Assembly (NCBI GenBank): GCA_035518775.1
Contig: DATIXH010000166.1
Coordinates: 1 to 18,957, forward strand
Direction of reading: 5' to 3'
Source: JBGPEQ01 sp035518775
GTDB lineage: Bacteria; Pseudomonadota; Alphaproteobacteria; Dongiales; Dongiaceae
Length of the DNA: 18,957 bases
Under the pieces are notes generated by a model. It was not told the origin of the DNA. It was given only the letters and a program-made list of their open reading frames with translations, and made no database searches. The position numbers and the translations under genes were made by a program. Shown here one piece after another: positions 7,365 through 15,673 of this stretch; within the stretch, counting starts at the first letter, position 1, and each line of letters begins with the position of its first letter.

Positions 7365-8693
7365 ATGATGCCGACCAGACAAGACGCGACGAAGATGCCG
7401 ATCGCAGACAATCGACGGCACTCGCGAGCCGACTCGCGGCCGGCCGAGAACAGCCGGCCCGCCCTGCTGCGGCGAACGCAATCGAGCGACGTGGTCGTCG
7501 TCGGTGCCGGACCCTACGGCCTCTCGGTCGCGGCTCACCTGCTCGATGCCGGCAAGGAGGTGCGCGTCTTCGGCGAGCCGATGGCCGGCTGGCGCCACCA
7601 TATGCCGAAGGGCATGTACTTGAAGTCCACCGTCGACGCCTCGCGCCTGTCATCTCCCGGGGGCCGCTCGGCGCTGACCGACTATTGGGCGGAGATCGGC
7701 GCAGCTGCGCTGGACCAATGGCATCCCGTGCCGATCGACATGTTCGTCGACTACGGGCAATGGTTTCAGCAGAGGTACGTGAAGGATGTCGAACGCCAGC
7801 ACGTGCGTCGTATTGCCGCGCTGCCCGGCGGCTTTCGCATCTCCCTGGCGAGCGGCGAGGATCTCTCGGCGCGCAGAGTCGTCGTTGCCATCGGTCACTT
7901 CGGTTATGCGCGCTCGCCCGATGCCTTGCGCGCCCTCCCCCCTGAATTGGTCTCGCATGCCTCCGACCATGCCGACCTCTCCAGATTTTCCGGCCAAACG
8001 GTCGCTGTGATCGGCGCCGGGCAGTCCGCGCTCGAGAGCGCGGTTCTGTTGCGGGAGGCCGGGGCAGAGGTTCACCTGCTGGTGCGCGGCCCGTCGATTC
8101 TGTGGGGGAACCCGCCCGGCGCCTATGCCGGCCCACTCGGCCCGCTCGGTAAGCCGAACTCGCCGCTCGGGCCGGGCTGGTCGCTGTTCGCTTTGAGCCG
8201 GGCCCCAGAGCTGGTGCGATATCTGCCGGCCGAGACCCGCCTCTTCCTGGTGCGCAACATCCTGGGGCCGTCCGGTGCCTGGTGGCTGCGCGATCGCTTC
8301 CAGCGACTCACCACTGCGCTCGAGACCAGCGTCGAGGCCGCGCGCCCATCGAACGGAAAGGTCGCGCTGCAGCTGGTCACGAGCGCCGGGGCAAGGTCGA
8401 CGCTGGCCGTCGATCACGTCATCGCGGCGACCGGCTACCGGGTCGCTCTCGGCGCACTTCCCTTCCTCGACCCGGGCATCCGCCTGCGTCTCGCGCGCGT
8501 CCGAGGAACGGAGGCGCCGCGCCTCTCCGCCTCATTCGAGTCTTCGGTTCCCGGGCTGTATTTCACAGGGTTGACCGCGGCGCCAACCTTCGGACCTCTA
8601 ATGCGCTTCGTGTGCGGCGCCGATTTCGCGGCGCGGACGATCGGCCGGGCCGTTGTCCGTTCACAACCGTCGAACGGTGTTCGTGAAGCCTGA
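7365..8693 (+). CDS. FAD/NAD(P)-dependent oxidoreductase (flavin monooxygenase-like)
   Basis: A 442-residue two-dinucleotide-fold flavoprotein. The FAD-binding motif GAGPYG is at residues 47-52, the NAD(P)-binding motif GAGQSA at 217-222, and the second FAD signature ATGY at 355-358. The layout matches class B flavin monooxygenases and lysine/ornithine N-hydroxylase relatives, without the CxxC of thioredoxin-reductase-type enzymes. The first about 40 residues are polar and low in conservation; I see no signal peptide. It is the only plus-strand gene inside the polysaccharide locus. Its 3' end overlaps the convergent ATP-grasp gene by 33 bases (8661-8693). It may hydroxylate or oxidise a small nitrogen- or carbon-containing substrate used to decorate the polymer, or belong to a separate small pathway. 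The substrate is not known. Confidence 0.85.
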   Translation: MMPTRQDATKMPIADNRRHSRADSRPAENSRPALLRRTQSSDVVVVGAGPYGLSVAAHLLDAGKEVRVFGEPMAGWRHHMPKGMYLKSTVDASRLSSPGGRSALTDYWAEIGAAALDQWHPVPIDMFVDYGQWFQQRYVKDVERQHVRRIAALPGGFRISLASGEDLSARRVVVAIGHFGYARSPDALRALPPELVSHASDHADLSRFSGQTVAVIGAGQSALESAVLLREAGAEVHLLVRGPSILWGNPPGAYAGPLGPLGKPNSPLGPGWSLFALSRAPELVRYLPAETRLFLVRNILGPSGAWWLRDRFQRLTTALETSVEAARPSNGKVALQLVTSAGARSTLAVDHVIAATGYRVALGALPFLDPGIRLRLARVRGTEAPRLSASFESSVPGLYFTGLTAAPTFGPLMRFVCGADFAARTIGRAVVRSQPSNGVREA

Positions 8694-9944
8694 GCTCCGT
8701 CGGCCCTGGGCACGCCGCCGTTTCACTCTCGCCGCCACAAGCTCGCCGAGGCGAAGGAGGACCTGCCCGCCGAAGCGCACACCCATGGCGAAGAACGGCA
8801 GCGGATCGTCGGCCGCGAACCACGCGAACTCTGTCTTGCAGCCTTTCTCCGCGCGCTCGGCCGTCTTGTCCGCCCCCCGCATGACGCGCGAGGCCAGATA
8901 CAGATTCTCGACGATGAGCCGGCGGCCGAACGCCTGCGGCGCGCTCGGAACGCTGCGGCCCGTGAGATCGAGATGGAGCGCGCGAGCGACGTCGATCCCG
9001 GCCTCGCTCTCGAAGAGCCGGAAGTTGGCGCCGATGCGAGGATTGAAGTCGACGAGCTTGTATCGACCGTCCCGAAGATCGCGTCGCCAGTCCATGTCCA
9101 CGATCCCCCGATAGCCGATGGCGCGGCAGAAGTCGGTCGCGGTCGCCGCCAGCTCCGGATTGGGACGCGCGACCGCCGCCGCCGTCACGCCCGCATAGGG
9201 CGGCCAGGCTCGTTCCTTGAAGCCCGTGAAGGCCGCCACCGCATTGGAACCGGCGTCGAGGTAGGCATGGAATATCCAGTCCTCTGCGCAGGCGCTCGGA
9301 ATGTACTCTTGCAGGATGATCTGGGGGTCGCCGGTCCAGCCGGCGGCGAGTGAAGCCAGCGCCTCCCGCGACTCCACGATCGTGGTGGCCCCGACCGCCG
9401 GCGCCGTGATTCTCACCCAGGGTTCGCTGTTCTTGACCACGATGGGGAATTGGGCGCTGCCGGCATAGGCAAGCACCTCGTCGACCGACCGCGCGAAGCG
9501 GGTGGCAGGCACCGCGACCTGATGCCGTCCGCAGAACAGGCTCAGCTGGTGCTTGCTGGCGAGCAGCCTCGGCAAGCTGGGCTCGACGTTCGGCATGAGG
9601 AAATCGTCGCGCAGCGCCGAGGCCTGTTCGGCAGCGAAGATCGCCGCCTCGTCGTCGGTCGGCAGGAGGATGCTCTTGCGGCCCAGCTGCTGCGCCGCCC
9701 GCAACAGGTGCCTGCGCAGGGTGCCCGCGTCTTCGCGTCCCGTCGTCGGCAGGACGATCTGGCCGCTGAGATAGCGCGAAGCGGCGTAGGGAACGAACCG
9801 ATCCTCGCAGAGCGCATAGACCGGGATACCGGCTCGTCCCAGCGACCGGATGGCGCCTAGGATTCCATGCGACAGCGGGTAGCGGCCGATCTTGAAGACG
9901 AGAACCGGAATCGAACTATCGAACGTCGGGAGGCGATTCCCCAT
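8661..9944 (-). CDS. ATP-grasp domain ligase
   Basis: A predicted 427-residue ATP-dependent ligase. A pre-ATP-grasp Rossmann-like domain (VLVFKIGRYPLSHG, residues 14-27) precedes the ATP-grasp fold. ATP-binding Lys171 sits in IVVKNSE, the hinge region is LQEYIP at 211-216, and the metal-binding end is LVDFNPRIGANFRL (297-310) with Asp299, Asn301 and Arg303. Such enzymes join a carboxylate, activated as acyl phosphate, to an amine or thiol. In a polysaccharide locus this could attach an amino acid or peptide to an amino sugar or uronic acid (inference). The start is uncertain: ATG 9944 begins near the conserved domain. ATG 10073, ten bases after the upstream stop with GAGAG seven bases ahead, adds 43 poorly conserved residues. 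Confidence 0.85.
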   Translation of the reverse strand: MGNRLPTFDSSIPVLVFKIGRYPLSHGILGAIRSLGRAGIPVYALCEDRFVPYAASRYLSGQIVLPTTGREDAGTLRRHLLRAAQQLGRKSILLPTDDEAAIFAAEQASALRDDFLMPNVEPSLPRLLASKHQLSLFCGRHQVAVPATRFARSVDEVLAYAGSAQFPIVVKNSEPWVRITAPAVGATTIVESREALASLAAGWTGDPQIILQEYIPSACAEDWIFHAYLDAGSNAVAAFTGFKERAWPPYAGVTAAAVARPNPELAATATDFCRAIGYRGIVDMDWRRDLRDGRYKLVDFNPRIGANFRLFESEAGIDVARALHLDLTGRSVPSAPQAFGRRLIVENLYLASRVMRGADKTAERAEKGCKTEFAWFAADDPLPFFAMGVRFGGQVLLRLGELVAARVKRRRAQGRRSSGFTNTVRRL

Positions 9945-10083
9945 TCTCAGCGCCCTGTCAGCGATCTGAACGATGGCGACCGATCTTGCATATTCTAGAC
10001 CAACCGCGCCGGCGCGCACGATCAACTCATCGTTAGCGCCGCTGCTCTCGGGAGACGAGTTTGCAGCCGACATAGCCGCGCTC

Positions 10084-10407
10084 TCAGCCTCCCTCATCCC
10101 GCCGCCGGGTGCAGAGGACGCCGGCCGCCGTGGCGGCGACGAGCGCCGCAAAGCCGACCGGTGGCGACCACACTCCGAAAACGAGCAGACAACCGACGAC
10201 GATATCGAGGGCGAGGCTGAAGCCGACGGCAACGACGCACGTCTCCGCGATACTCAGATCATCGAGCCAACTCATCCAGGCCAATCCTGGGATCGCCAAG
10301 AGAAAGGCGAGCACGAACGCCGCTCCCAATGGGCGCGGCACGACGCCATACACGGCCGCCACCGCTGCGACCGTGAGAGCTCCGACCAGGGTGACTCTCG
10401 CCATCAT
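10084..10407 (-). CDS. Small four-helix membrane protein
   Basis: A 107-residue very hydrophobic protein with about four predicted membrane segments (roughly residues 4-22, 26-46, 55-77 and 84-100), the sequence IPGLAWMSWLDDLS (39-52) between the second and third, and a basic-acidic tail RRRDEGG. ATG at 10407 overlaps the stop of the large membrane protein as ATGA, so the two are probably made in fixed ratio. The pattern of a PG turn after a hydrophobic helix followed by a second long hydrophobic pair recalls the amino-terminal part of DUF1616-type membrane proteins, but I cannot confirm this by eye. It is most simply a partner subunit of the upstream polytopic protein. Confidence 0.7.
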   Translation of the reverse strand: MMARVTLVGALTVAAVAAVYGVVPRPLGAAFVLAFLLAIPGLAWMSWLDDLSIAETCVVAVGFSLALDIVVGCLLVFGVWSPPVGFAALVAATAAGVLCTRRRDEGG

Positions 10408-12266
10408 TCGATCCACTCGCCCATGCCGCGAACAGCCGGGTTCAAGGCGAAGATCATCGTTCCACCGCTGGCATGAACGAGGCGGAACCGCGGCGACGAG
10501 AGCAAGGCCTGCTTGATCTTCTCGAAGCCGCCACCGGGCATGATCCCCATGGCGTTCACATAGGCCTCCTGATTGCGCGTGAGGATGATGAACGCCGCGC
10601 TGTAGTCGTCATTGTCGAGCCAGCGGGCCAGCACTGAAGCGGGATTGGCGAGCAGTTCGGCGCGCGACTCGGCCGGTTCGTCCGCAATCGCCACCGGCGT
10701 GACGTGCTCGACGTTGCGGAACAGCGACGGATAGAGGGAGGCTCCTTCGACGATCAGCGTGCCCTGCGGCGCGTTGTCGTAGAGCCATTGCACGGCGGCG
10801 ACGTCCTCGGACGCAAACGCGTACTGGCGGTCCTTGCCGTTGTTGGCGAAGACGAAGGCCACAGCCAGGATAAAGCCAAGGAGCGCGGCCGCCAGCAGAG
10901 CCGCCACCGAATTTCCGCGCTGCGGCGAAGGGAAGACAAGCGCGGCGGCAAAGAACGCCAGGAAGGGCAAGGCGAACAGATAGACGCGGAACATGATCTC
11001 CCCGCCGTAGGACGTGACCGCGATCAAAGGCAGAGGCGCGATCGTCAAGGCGGCGGCGACGCCATCGCGATACCCGGCGGCCCGCCGCCGCAGGCCGCCG
11101 ACCACTGCGGCAAGCGCGATTCCGACGGTGAGCAGGCGGCACACCAGGGAGACCAGCACCTGTCCGGAGCTGAGGACGGCGAGGTCCGCCAGATTGCCGC
11201 TCAACTGGCCCGCGGATACGCCGATGTCTCTGATCTCGACCGGCAGCACGACGGCGACGAACGGCGCGGCCACGTACAAGATCCAGAACGCGACCACCAC
11301 GCCTGCGAACAGGAACAGGCCCGGGGTCATGATCTGCAAAGCGACGAGCGCGCCCAGGGCCGAGATCGCGACCAGCGGCGTCAACTGGTGGCTGACCGTC
11401 ATGGCGACGATCAGCAGCAGCGCCGTCGCGGTCACGATCGCGCGCATGGCGCCTGAGGGCAGCGCACTCGAGCCCGGCAGACTGCGCGCGGACCACTGCG
11501 CCAAGGCCGCGAGCGCCTGCGACAGCCGTCCGCTCTCGGCGACAGCCGGCGCGGGGTCGCGCGCGAGGAAGCGGAGGCAGAGACCGATCAGAAGGAGATA
11601 GAAGAAGAAGCAGACTCCCTGGGGCGAAAAATAGTCCTGGCCGACCCAGTTGCCGGCCAGGAAGACCCAGGCGGCGCCCAGGATGGTCCGGTGATCGTCC
11701 GTGAACGCCCGGTAGAGCAGCGGCAGGGCAGCAAGGTAGAGGAGGTTGAGAACCAGCGGCGCCCATCGCACCGGCGACGCGAGGTCGCGGATGCCGGCAA
11801 GATCGGCGATGAACGCCGCGGCCGCGAAGAAGCCGGGCCAATTGTGGTAGGCAGTCAGGATCGGCGTAGCGCGATCGACTGCGCCGTGGCGTTGGATGTA
11901 GTCGATGATGCCGAGATGCTTCCACGCCCAGGGATAGCGCAGGGTGCCGTAGTCGATGGCCGGTGTGGCGTGCAGCACGACCGCGAGCGCAACGAGATAG
12001 AGGCCCGGCAGCCAGACGCGGCCGGGCTGTCGACAGAGCACGAAGAAGAATCCGACCGACAGCAGCAGAGACGGTAGCCAGGCCGCGGCCGGCAGCACCG
12101 ACGCCAGCCCGAGATCGCTCAGCGCGCCCGGATCGATCGTCCGCAGGCAGGCCGCCCAGCTCGCGAGCGCGCCGAAGAGCGGGAGAAGCGCCGGCAGCAG
12201 ATCGGCTTGGCCAATCGGGACGGTCGCCGTCTCGGCAGGCCGAGGGCCGGTCTGAAGCGTTGTCAC
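10404..12266 (-). CDS. Large polytopic membrane protein, candidate Wzy-like polymerase or GT-C glycosyltransferase
   Basis: A 620-residue inner-membrane protein with roughly a dozen hydrophobic helices up to about residue 500 and a soluble C-terminal domain of about 100 residues. Seen: PAIDYGTLRYPWAWKHLGI near 102-120, WVGQDYFSPQG at 207-217 and MTVSHQLTPL at 289-298. Conserved Asp, His and aromatic residues in loops resemble GT-C/Wzy-type enzymes, and the QDYFSPQ motif occurs in related uncharacterised membrane proteins of polysaccharide loci as I recall them. GTG at 12266 overlaps the flippase stop as GTGA; the frame runs further upstream but over the flippase's kinase domain. Given a flippase next door and no other polymerase in the window, it is the best candidate for assembling repeat units. 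A sugar-transferring GT-C enzyme is the alternative. Confidence 0.75.
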   Translation of the reverse strand: MTTLQTGPRPAETATVPIGQADLLPALLPLFGALASWAACLRTIDPGALSDLGLASVLPAAAWLPSLLLSVGFFFVLCRQPGRVWLPGLYLVALAVVLHATPAIDYGTLRYPWAWKHLGIIDYIQRHGAVDRATPILTAYHNWPGFFAAAAFIADLAGIRDLASPVRWAPLVLNLLYLAALPLLYRAFTDDHRTILGAAWVFLAGNWVGQDYFSPQGVCFFFYLLLIGLCLRFLARDPAPAVAESGRLSQALAALAQWSARSLPGSSALPSGAMRAIVTATALLLIVAMTVSHQLTPLVAISALGALVALQIMTPGLFLFAGVVVAFWILYVAAPFVAVVLPVEIRDIGVSAGQLSGNLADLAVLSSGQVLVSLVCRLLTVGIALAAVVGGLRRRAAGYRDGVAAALTIAPLPLIAVTSYGGEIMFRVYLFALPFLAFFAAALVFPSPQRGNSVAALLAAALLGFILAVAFVFANNGKDRQYAFASEDVAAVQWLYDNAPQGTLIVEGASLYPSLFRNVEHVTPVAIADEPAESRAELLANPASVLARWLDNDDYSAAFIILTRNQEAYVNAMGIMPGGGFEKIKQALLSSPRFRLVHASGGTMIFALNPAVRGMGEWIE

Positions 12267-14668
12267 GGACGCGCGTCGATGGCGTGCAGAATGCGCTCGA
12301 TCTTCGCGGCAGTAGCCAGGCATTCGCCCACATACCTGGCCGAGCCGGCGCGATTGCTGGCGATGTGGTGCAGCCACGCCAAGAGCACCAGCATCCGGAT
12401 CTCCGATTCGCTGGAAGCCAGCGGTTGGTCCGCAAAGCAGCACCGCTCGTCCGGGTTCCAGCAGGGATTGCGAAGAAGATCGCAAACGACCTCGCCGATC
12501 TCCTTCCCGCTGACGAGCGTGCGGGTCGTGAGCACGAGATGACAGAGATCGAACGCGGCCGGCGCGTCCCCTCGCGCGAGGCCCCAGTCCGCGATGCCCG
12601 TCACGCGGGCGCCGTCGCTGCTGAAGTGGATGCTGGACGGGCCGAAGTTGCCGTGGCTCCAGCCCAGGGCAACGACGCGGCCGGCCCAGGCCGCGCGCTC
12701 ATGCCGGCGAATCGCTTCGAACGTCGCTGCCACTCGCCCGGACGGTATCACCCAGGGCGCCGCACGGTTGACGAGATCTATCGGGCGATCGATCCAATCG
12801 AACAGCCAGGCATCGTCTATCACGCAAGCCGACGCTGTCCGGCTGTGGAGTTCCGTGATCGCTGTTACAGCGCTCGCCATCGCCCGCTCACGACCGCTGG
12901 CGTTGCTCAGTATGATGTCGCCCGGCGCGCCCGCGCTCGGCTGCTCGATGACATAGGCCGACCCGGCCGCGTGGCCCTCGGCCAATATAGCCGGCAGAAC
13001 CGTGCAGAACTCCCGAAGGCTTGGGTTGTTCCCGAACGTGCGCAGAACCTCACTCTGGCGACGCAGCCTGACGACACCCTCTGCACCATGCGCAACCCTC
13101 ATGAGCGCCGTTCGTTGGCCGGGCCGCGGTCCGAGCGCCAGCAGCACGATTTGACCGTTGGCGTGGAGTATGCGCTGGCAGCGCCAGGCCGGGCCGCCAC
13201 GATCGTCACCGATGCGGCTCATCGCCTCCCGTACGACGCCGACCGTGGCGCGGCCAAGCAGGAACTCGCGAAAGCGACGCAGGAGACTGAAGGGTTCGCG
13301 ACTCGCCGACTGCGCAACGAAGGCCCGGATCGGCGCACGCGACCACCCTGCGCGGCGCCAAGCCGAGACTGCCAGCATCGCGGCAAGGGTGACCTGGGCT
13401 AGCAGCCAGGCGATCCCCATGCCGAGCGCGCCGAACATGTCGAGAAGCGGCACGCCCAGCCCGAGGACGATCAACGCCATCACGCCCTGGACGAGGACGA
13501 CCGCCGCCATGCGTCCCTCTACGCGCGCAAGGCCGAGATACATCGAGGTAAATCCGAAGGGCAGCGCCGAAAGGCAGAGGATGCGCAGCAGTGCGCTGCC
13601 GCCGGACGCATAGCTGGAGCCGAACAGCTGCAGCAAGAGCGGTGCCGCGACCACCACGACGACGACGGCGACCAGAAGCAATCCCACGGTGTGGGCCAAG
13701 GCGCCGGCCGCCAGGGCCTTCGATCGCCAGGGATCGGCGGCGCCCTCCGCGACCAGCGAGATTCCCATCGACTTGCTCACCAGGTAGAGCGAGTAGGCGA
13801 TGGTCCAGGTCAGGTAGTAGACAGCATTGCCCTCGGCGCCGACGCGCTCCATCACCAGGATCGGCGCGACCCCGATGGCTAGCATGAAGAACAGCGTGCC
13901 CAGGAAATCGTTCGTGAAGTAACGCACGATCGCCCGTTGGTCGGGTCTGGGGCCGGCCTGCGCGGGCGCCGTCTCGCGGCGGGCCACGAAGCCGAAGATG
14001 AGCAGATTCACAGGCAGGACGGCCACGAGCAGGGGCAGCGTCCACGACGCAAACGGCCCCCAGCTCCTCCAGCCGCTGCCGGCGAACAGCAGCAACAGCA
14101 AGATCTTCGCGAGCGCATACAGCGTGTTCTCGACGGGAACCCAGACCGCCTTGCGCAAGCCGGCGAGCACGCCATCCTGGAGCGAGAATACCGTCCAGAT
14201 CATCGTGGCGGCCGTGAACCACACCGCCAGCCAACGGTTGCCGGCGAGCAGCTGAAGCGACGGCGCCCAGGCCTGGACGCCGAGAAGGAACAGCACGCAG
14301 CCCGCCAGCGCCGCCACCATTCCCGCCGCGTAGGCGCCGAGTATGAGCCGCTGCGCGGTCGTCCGGCTCATGCCGGGCAGGAAGCGGGTGAGAACGCTGG
14401 TCAGGTTCAATTGGGCGATGCCGCCAAGCGCCATCATCGTGGAGATCAGGGCGGCGTTGAGGCCGATCTCTTCAACGCTGTAGAGCCGCGCTGCCAGCAC
14501 CCAATAGACCAGCCCCAGGACCGACGTCATGCCCGTGCTGGCGACCAGCGAATAGCCGTTGCGGATGAGCGGCGTCTGGAAATGGCTCTGCAGCCACGCC
14601 CGCGCGGTCGACAGCCAAGCGCCCGCGCTTTCCCAGGCGAAGTACGGGCGTCGCAAGCTGTTGTTCAT
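12263..14668 (-). CDS. Wzx-type polysaccharide flippase fused to a degenerate APH-like kinase domain
   Basis: An 801-residue fusion. Residues about 30-440 form a MOP/PST-family oligosaccharide flippase with 12 or so membrane helices, beginning with the typical NGYSLVASTGMTSVLGLVYW (37-56). This part would move the lipid-linked repeat across the inner membrane. Residues about 495-801 are soluble and resemble aminoglycoside/choline phosphotransferases: LMRVAHG (522-528), then SHGNFGPSSIHF (671-682) and VTGIADWGLARGDAPAAFDLCHL (689-711, aligned to the DFG-like and DP-x-x-DL region). The canonical HGDxxxxN catalytic loop reads HGN...S, so the catalytic Asp and the metal Asn are both replaced; the Lys position reads Arg522-524 region rather than Lys. 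Asp694 is kept. The domain is thus probably a pseudokinase. ATG 14668 overlaps the GH16 stop (ATGA); earlier in-frame starts lie inside GH16. Confidence 0.88.
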   Translation of the reverse strand: MNNSLRRPYFAWESAGAWLSTARAWLQSHFQTPLIRNGYSLVASTGMTSVLGLVYWVLAARLYSVEEIGLNAALISTMMALGGIAQLNLTSVLTRFLPGMSRTTAQRLILGAYAAGMVAALAGCVLFLLGVQAWAPSLQLLAGNRWLAVWFTAATMIWTVFSLQDGVLAGLRKAVWVPVENTLYALAKILLLLLFAGSGWRSWGPFASWTLPLLVAVLPVNLLIFGFVARRETAPAQAGPRPDQRAIVRYFTNDFLGTLFFMLAIGVAPILVMERVGAEGNAVYYLTWTIAYSLYLVSKSMGISLVAEGAADPWRSKALAAGALAHTVGLLLVAVVVVVVAAPLLLQLFGSSYASGGSALLRILCLSALPFGFTSMYLGLARVEGRMAAVVLVQGVMALIVLGLGVPLLDMFGALGMGIAWLLAQVTLAAMLAVSAWRRAGWSRAPIRAFVAQSASREPFSLLRRFREFLLGRATVGVVREAMSRIGDDRGGPAWRCQRILHANGQIVLLALGPRPGQRTALMRVAHGAEGVVRLRRQSEVLRTFGNNPSLREFCTVLPAILAEGHAAGSAYVIEQPSAGAPGDIILSNASGRERAMASAVTAITELHSRTASACVIDDAWLFDWIDRPIDLVNRAAPWVIPSGRVAATFEAIRRHERAAWAGRVVALGWSHGNFGPSSIHFSSDGARVTGIADWGLARGDAPAAFDLCHLVLTTRTLVSGKEIGEVVCDLLRNPCWNPDERCCFADQPLASSESEIRMLVLLAWLHHIASNRAGSARYVGECLATAAKIERILHAIDARP

Positions 14669-15522
14669 CGATCGATGCGTCTCCAGACGCGGACATAGTC
14701 GACCAGCAGTTCCGCCGGGAGGCGCGTGGAGTTGTCGGGCGGCCCCGGCCATTTCCCGCCCACGGCGAGATTGACGAGGAGATACATCGGCTCGTCCGGG
14801 ACGTCGTGCGCGTCCTGGTATCGCCAGCGCTCGACCCCGTCGAGATACCAGATGATGCGACCTGGCTGCCAATCGGCAGCAAAGACGTGCCACCCGGCGC
14901 TCAGGTCGACGGTCCTGGAGTCCGCTCCTCGCCGCCGCTCGACGCCGTCGGCATCGCGGTAGTGAAAATAGGTATGAAGAATTCCCGGTTCCTGCCCGAT
15001 GACCTCCATGACATCAATCTCGGGCTTCGGCTCGTGTGTTATCGGCAGCATCCAAAAGGCGGGGAACAGGCCGCGCCCAGCAGGAACCCGGGCGCGCATC
15101 TCGACATAGCCGTACTGGAAGGCGAACCGCGGGGCGCGTCCGAGGTCTTCGACATCCCGGCCCGTGCTGACGAGCCCCGACGTATAGTCGTAGTAGGCGC
15201 CCTCATGTCCCCGGACCCGCTCGCGTCGGGCGCCCAGATGAAGTAGACCGCCACCGACCGTTACGTTCTGCGGCCGATACCACTGGAGCTCGCGGTTGCC
15301 GAGGTTCGTGCACCCATTGTTGTTCCACCAGTAGCAGGTCACCCACTTCCCGCGATCGAGCGACGAGCCGTCGAATTCGTCGGAGAAGAGCAACTGCCAG
15401 CGCCCAGGCTGGCCCATGGGCGAAAGCGCGCTCATGCTGGCAACGGTTCGGGTCGCGGCGTCGCCGGCCTGCAAACAAGCCGCATGGATCATCATGGCCA
15501 GCAAACCCGCTACGTGGAGCAT
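14665..15522 (-). CDS. Secreted glycoside hydrolase family 16 (endo-beta-glucanase-like)
   Basis: With the start used here this is a 285-residue beta-jelly-roll hydrolase or transglycosylase. The catalytic signature EIDVMEV is at residues 168-174 (nucleophile Glu168, acid/base Glu173). Also seen are LFSDEFDG (45-52), the aromatic WYRPQNVTV (81-89) and the closing VDYVRVWR (274-281). Members cleave beta-1,3 or beta-1,3-1,4 glucans or galactans, and ExoK-type members trim exopolysaccharide. A hydrophobic N-terminus (residues 1-20, ending near CLQAGDA) suggests export. The start is the weak point. ATG 15522 gives a compact signal peptide. ATG 15675 and ATG 15708 are in frame too, the latter with a strong AAGGGGG behind it, but both would run into the divergent POTRA gene. 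It is first in the main operon. Confidence 0.88.
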   Translation of the reverse strand: MLHVAGLLAMMIHAACLQAGDAATRTVASMSALSPMGQPGRWQLLFSDEFDGSSLDRGKWVTCYWWNNNGCTNLGNRELQWYRPQNVTVGGGLLHLGARRERVRGHEGAYYDYTSGLVSTGRDVEDLGRAPRFAFQYGYVEMRARVPAGRGLFPAFWMLPITHEPKPEIDVMEVIGQEPGILHTYFHYRDADGVERRRGADSRTVDLSAGWHVFAADWQPGRIIWYLDGVERWRYQDAHDVPDEPMYLLVNLAVGGKWPGPPDNSTRLPAELLVDYVRVWRRIDR

Positions 15523-15541
15523 CCCTTGGGCCCCGCTCACC

Positions 15542-15558
15542 CGGTACAACAAGTGCCG
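15542..15558. promoter_or_regulatory. 17-base inverted repeat upstream of GH16, possible operator
   Basis: CGGTAC-AACAA-GTGCCG is an inverted repeat with one mismatch in six-base arms and a five-base spacer. It lies 20 bases before the preferred GH16 start, in the gap between the divergent GH16 and POTRA genes (15523-15673). Placement and size suit a dimeric transcription regulator, but no specific family is recognised. If GH16 really starts further upstream, this would be coding sequence instead. Confidence 0.25.
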
Positions 15559-15673
15559 AACCGGCGATTTGTTCCCTGGCGCGCCCGGCGCGGTCTGGGT
15601 TCGAGAGGTCCAAGAAGAAAAAGCTTGGCTCCCCTGCTCGTCGAGGTGCCACGCACCATATGACTGACGTGCC

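Noticed and set aside
10609..12435. Minus-strand open frame of 608 codons in another frame of the polytopic gene
   Set aside because: Highly arginine-rich product out of frame with the membrane protein, which has convincing hydrophobic helices and coupled ends.
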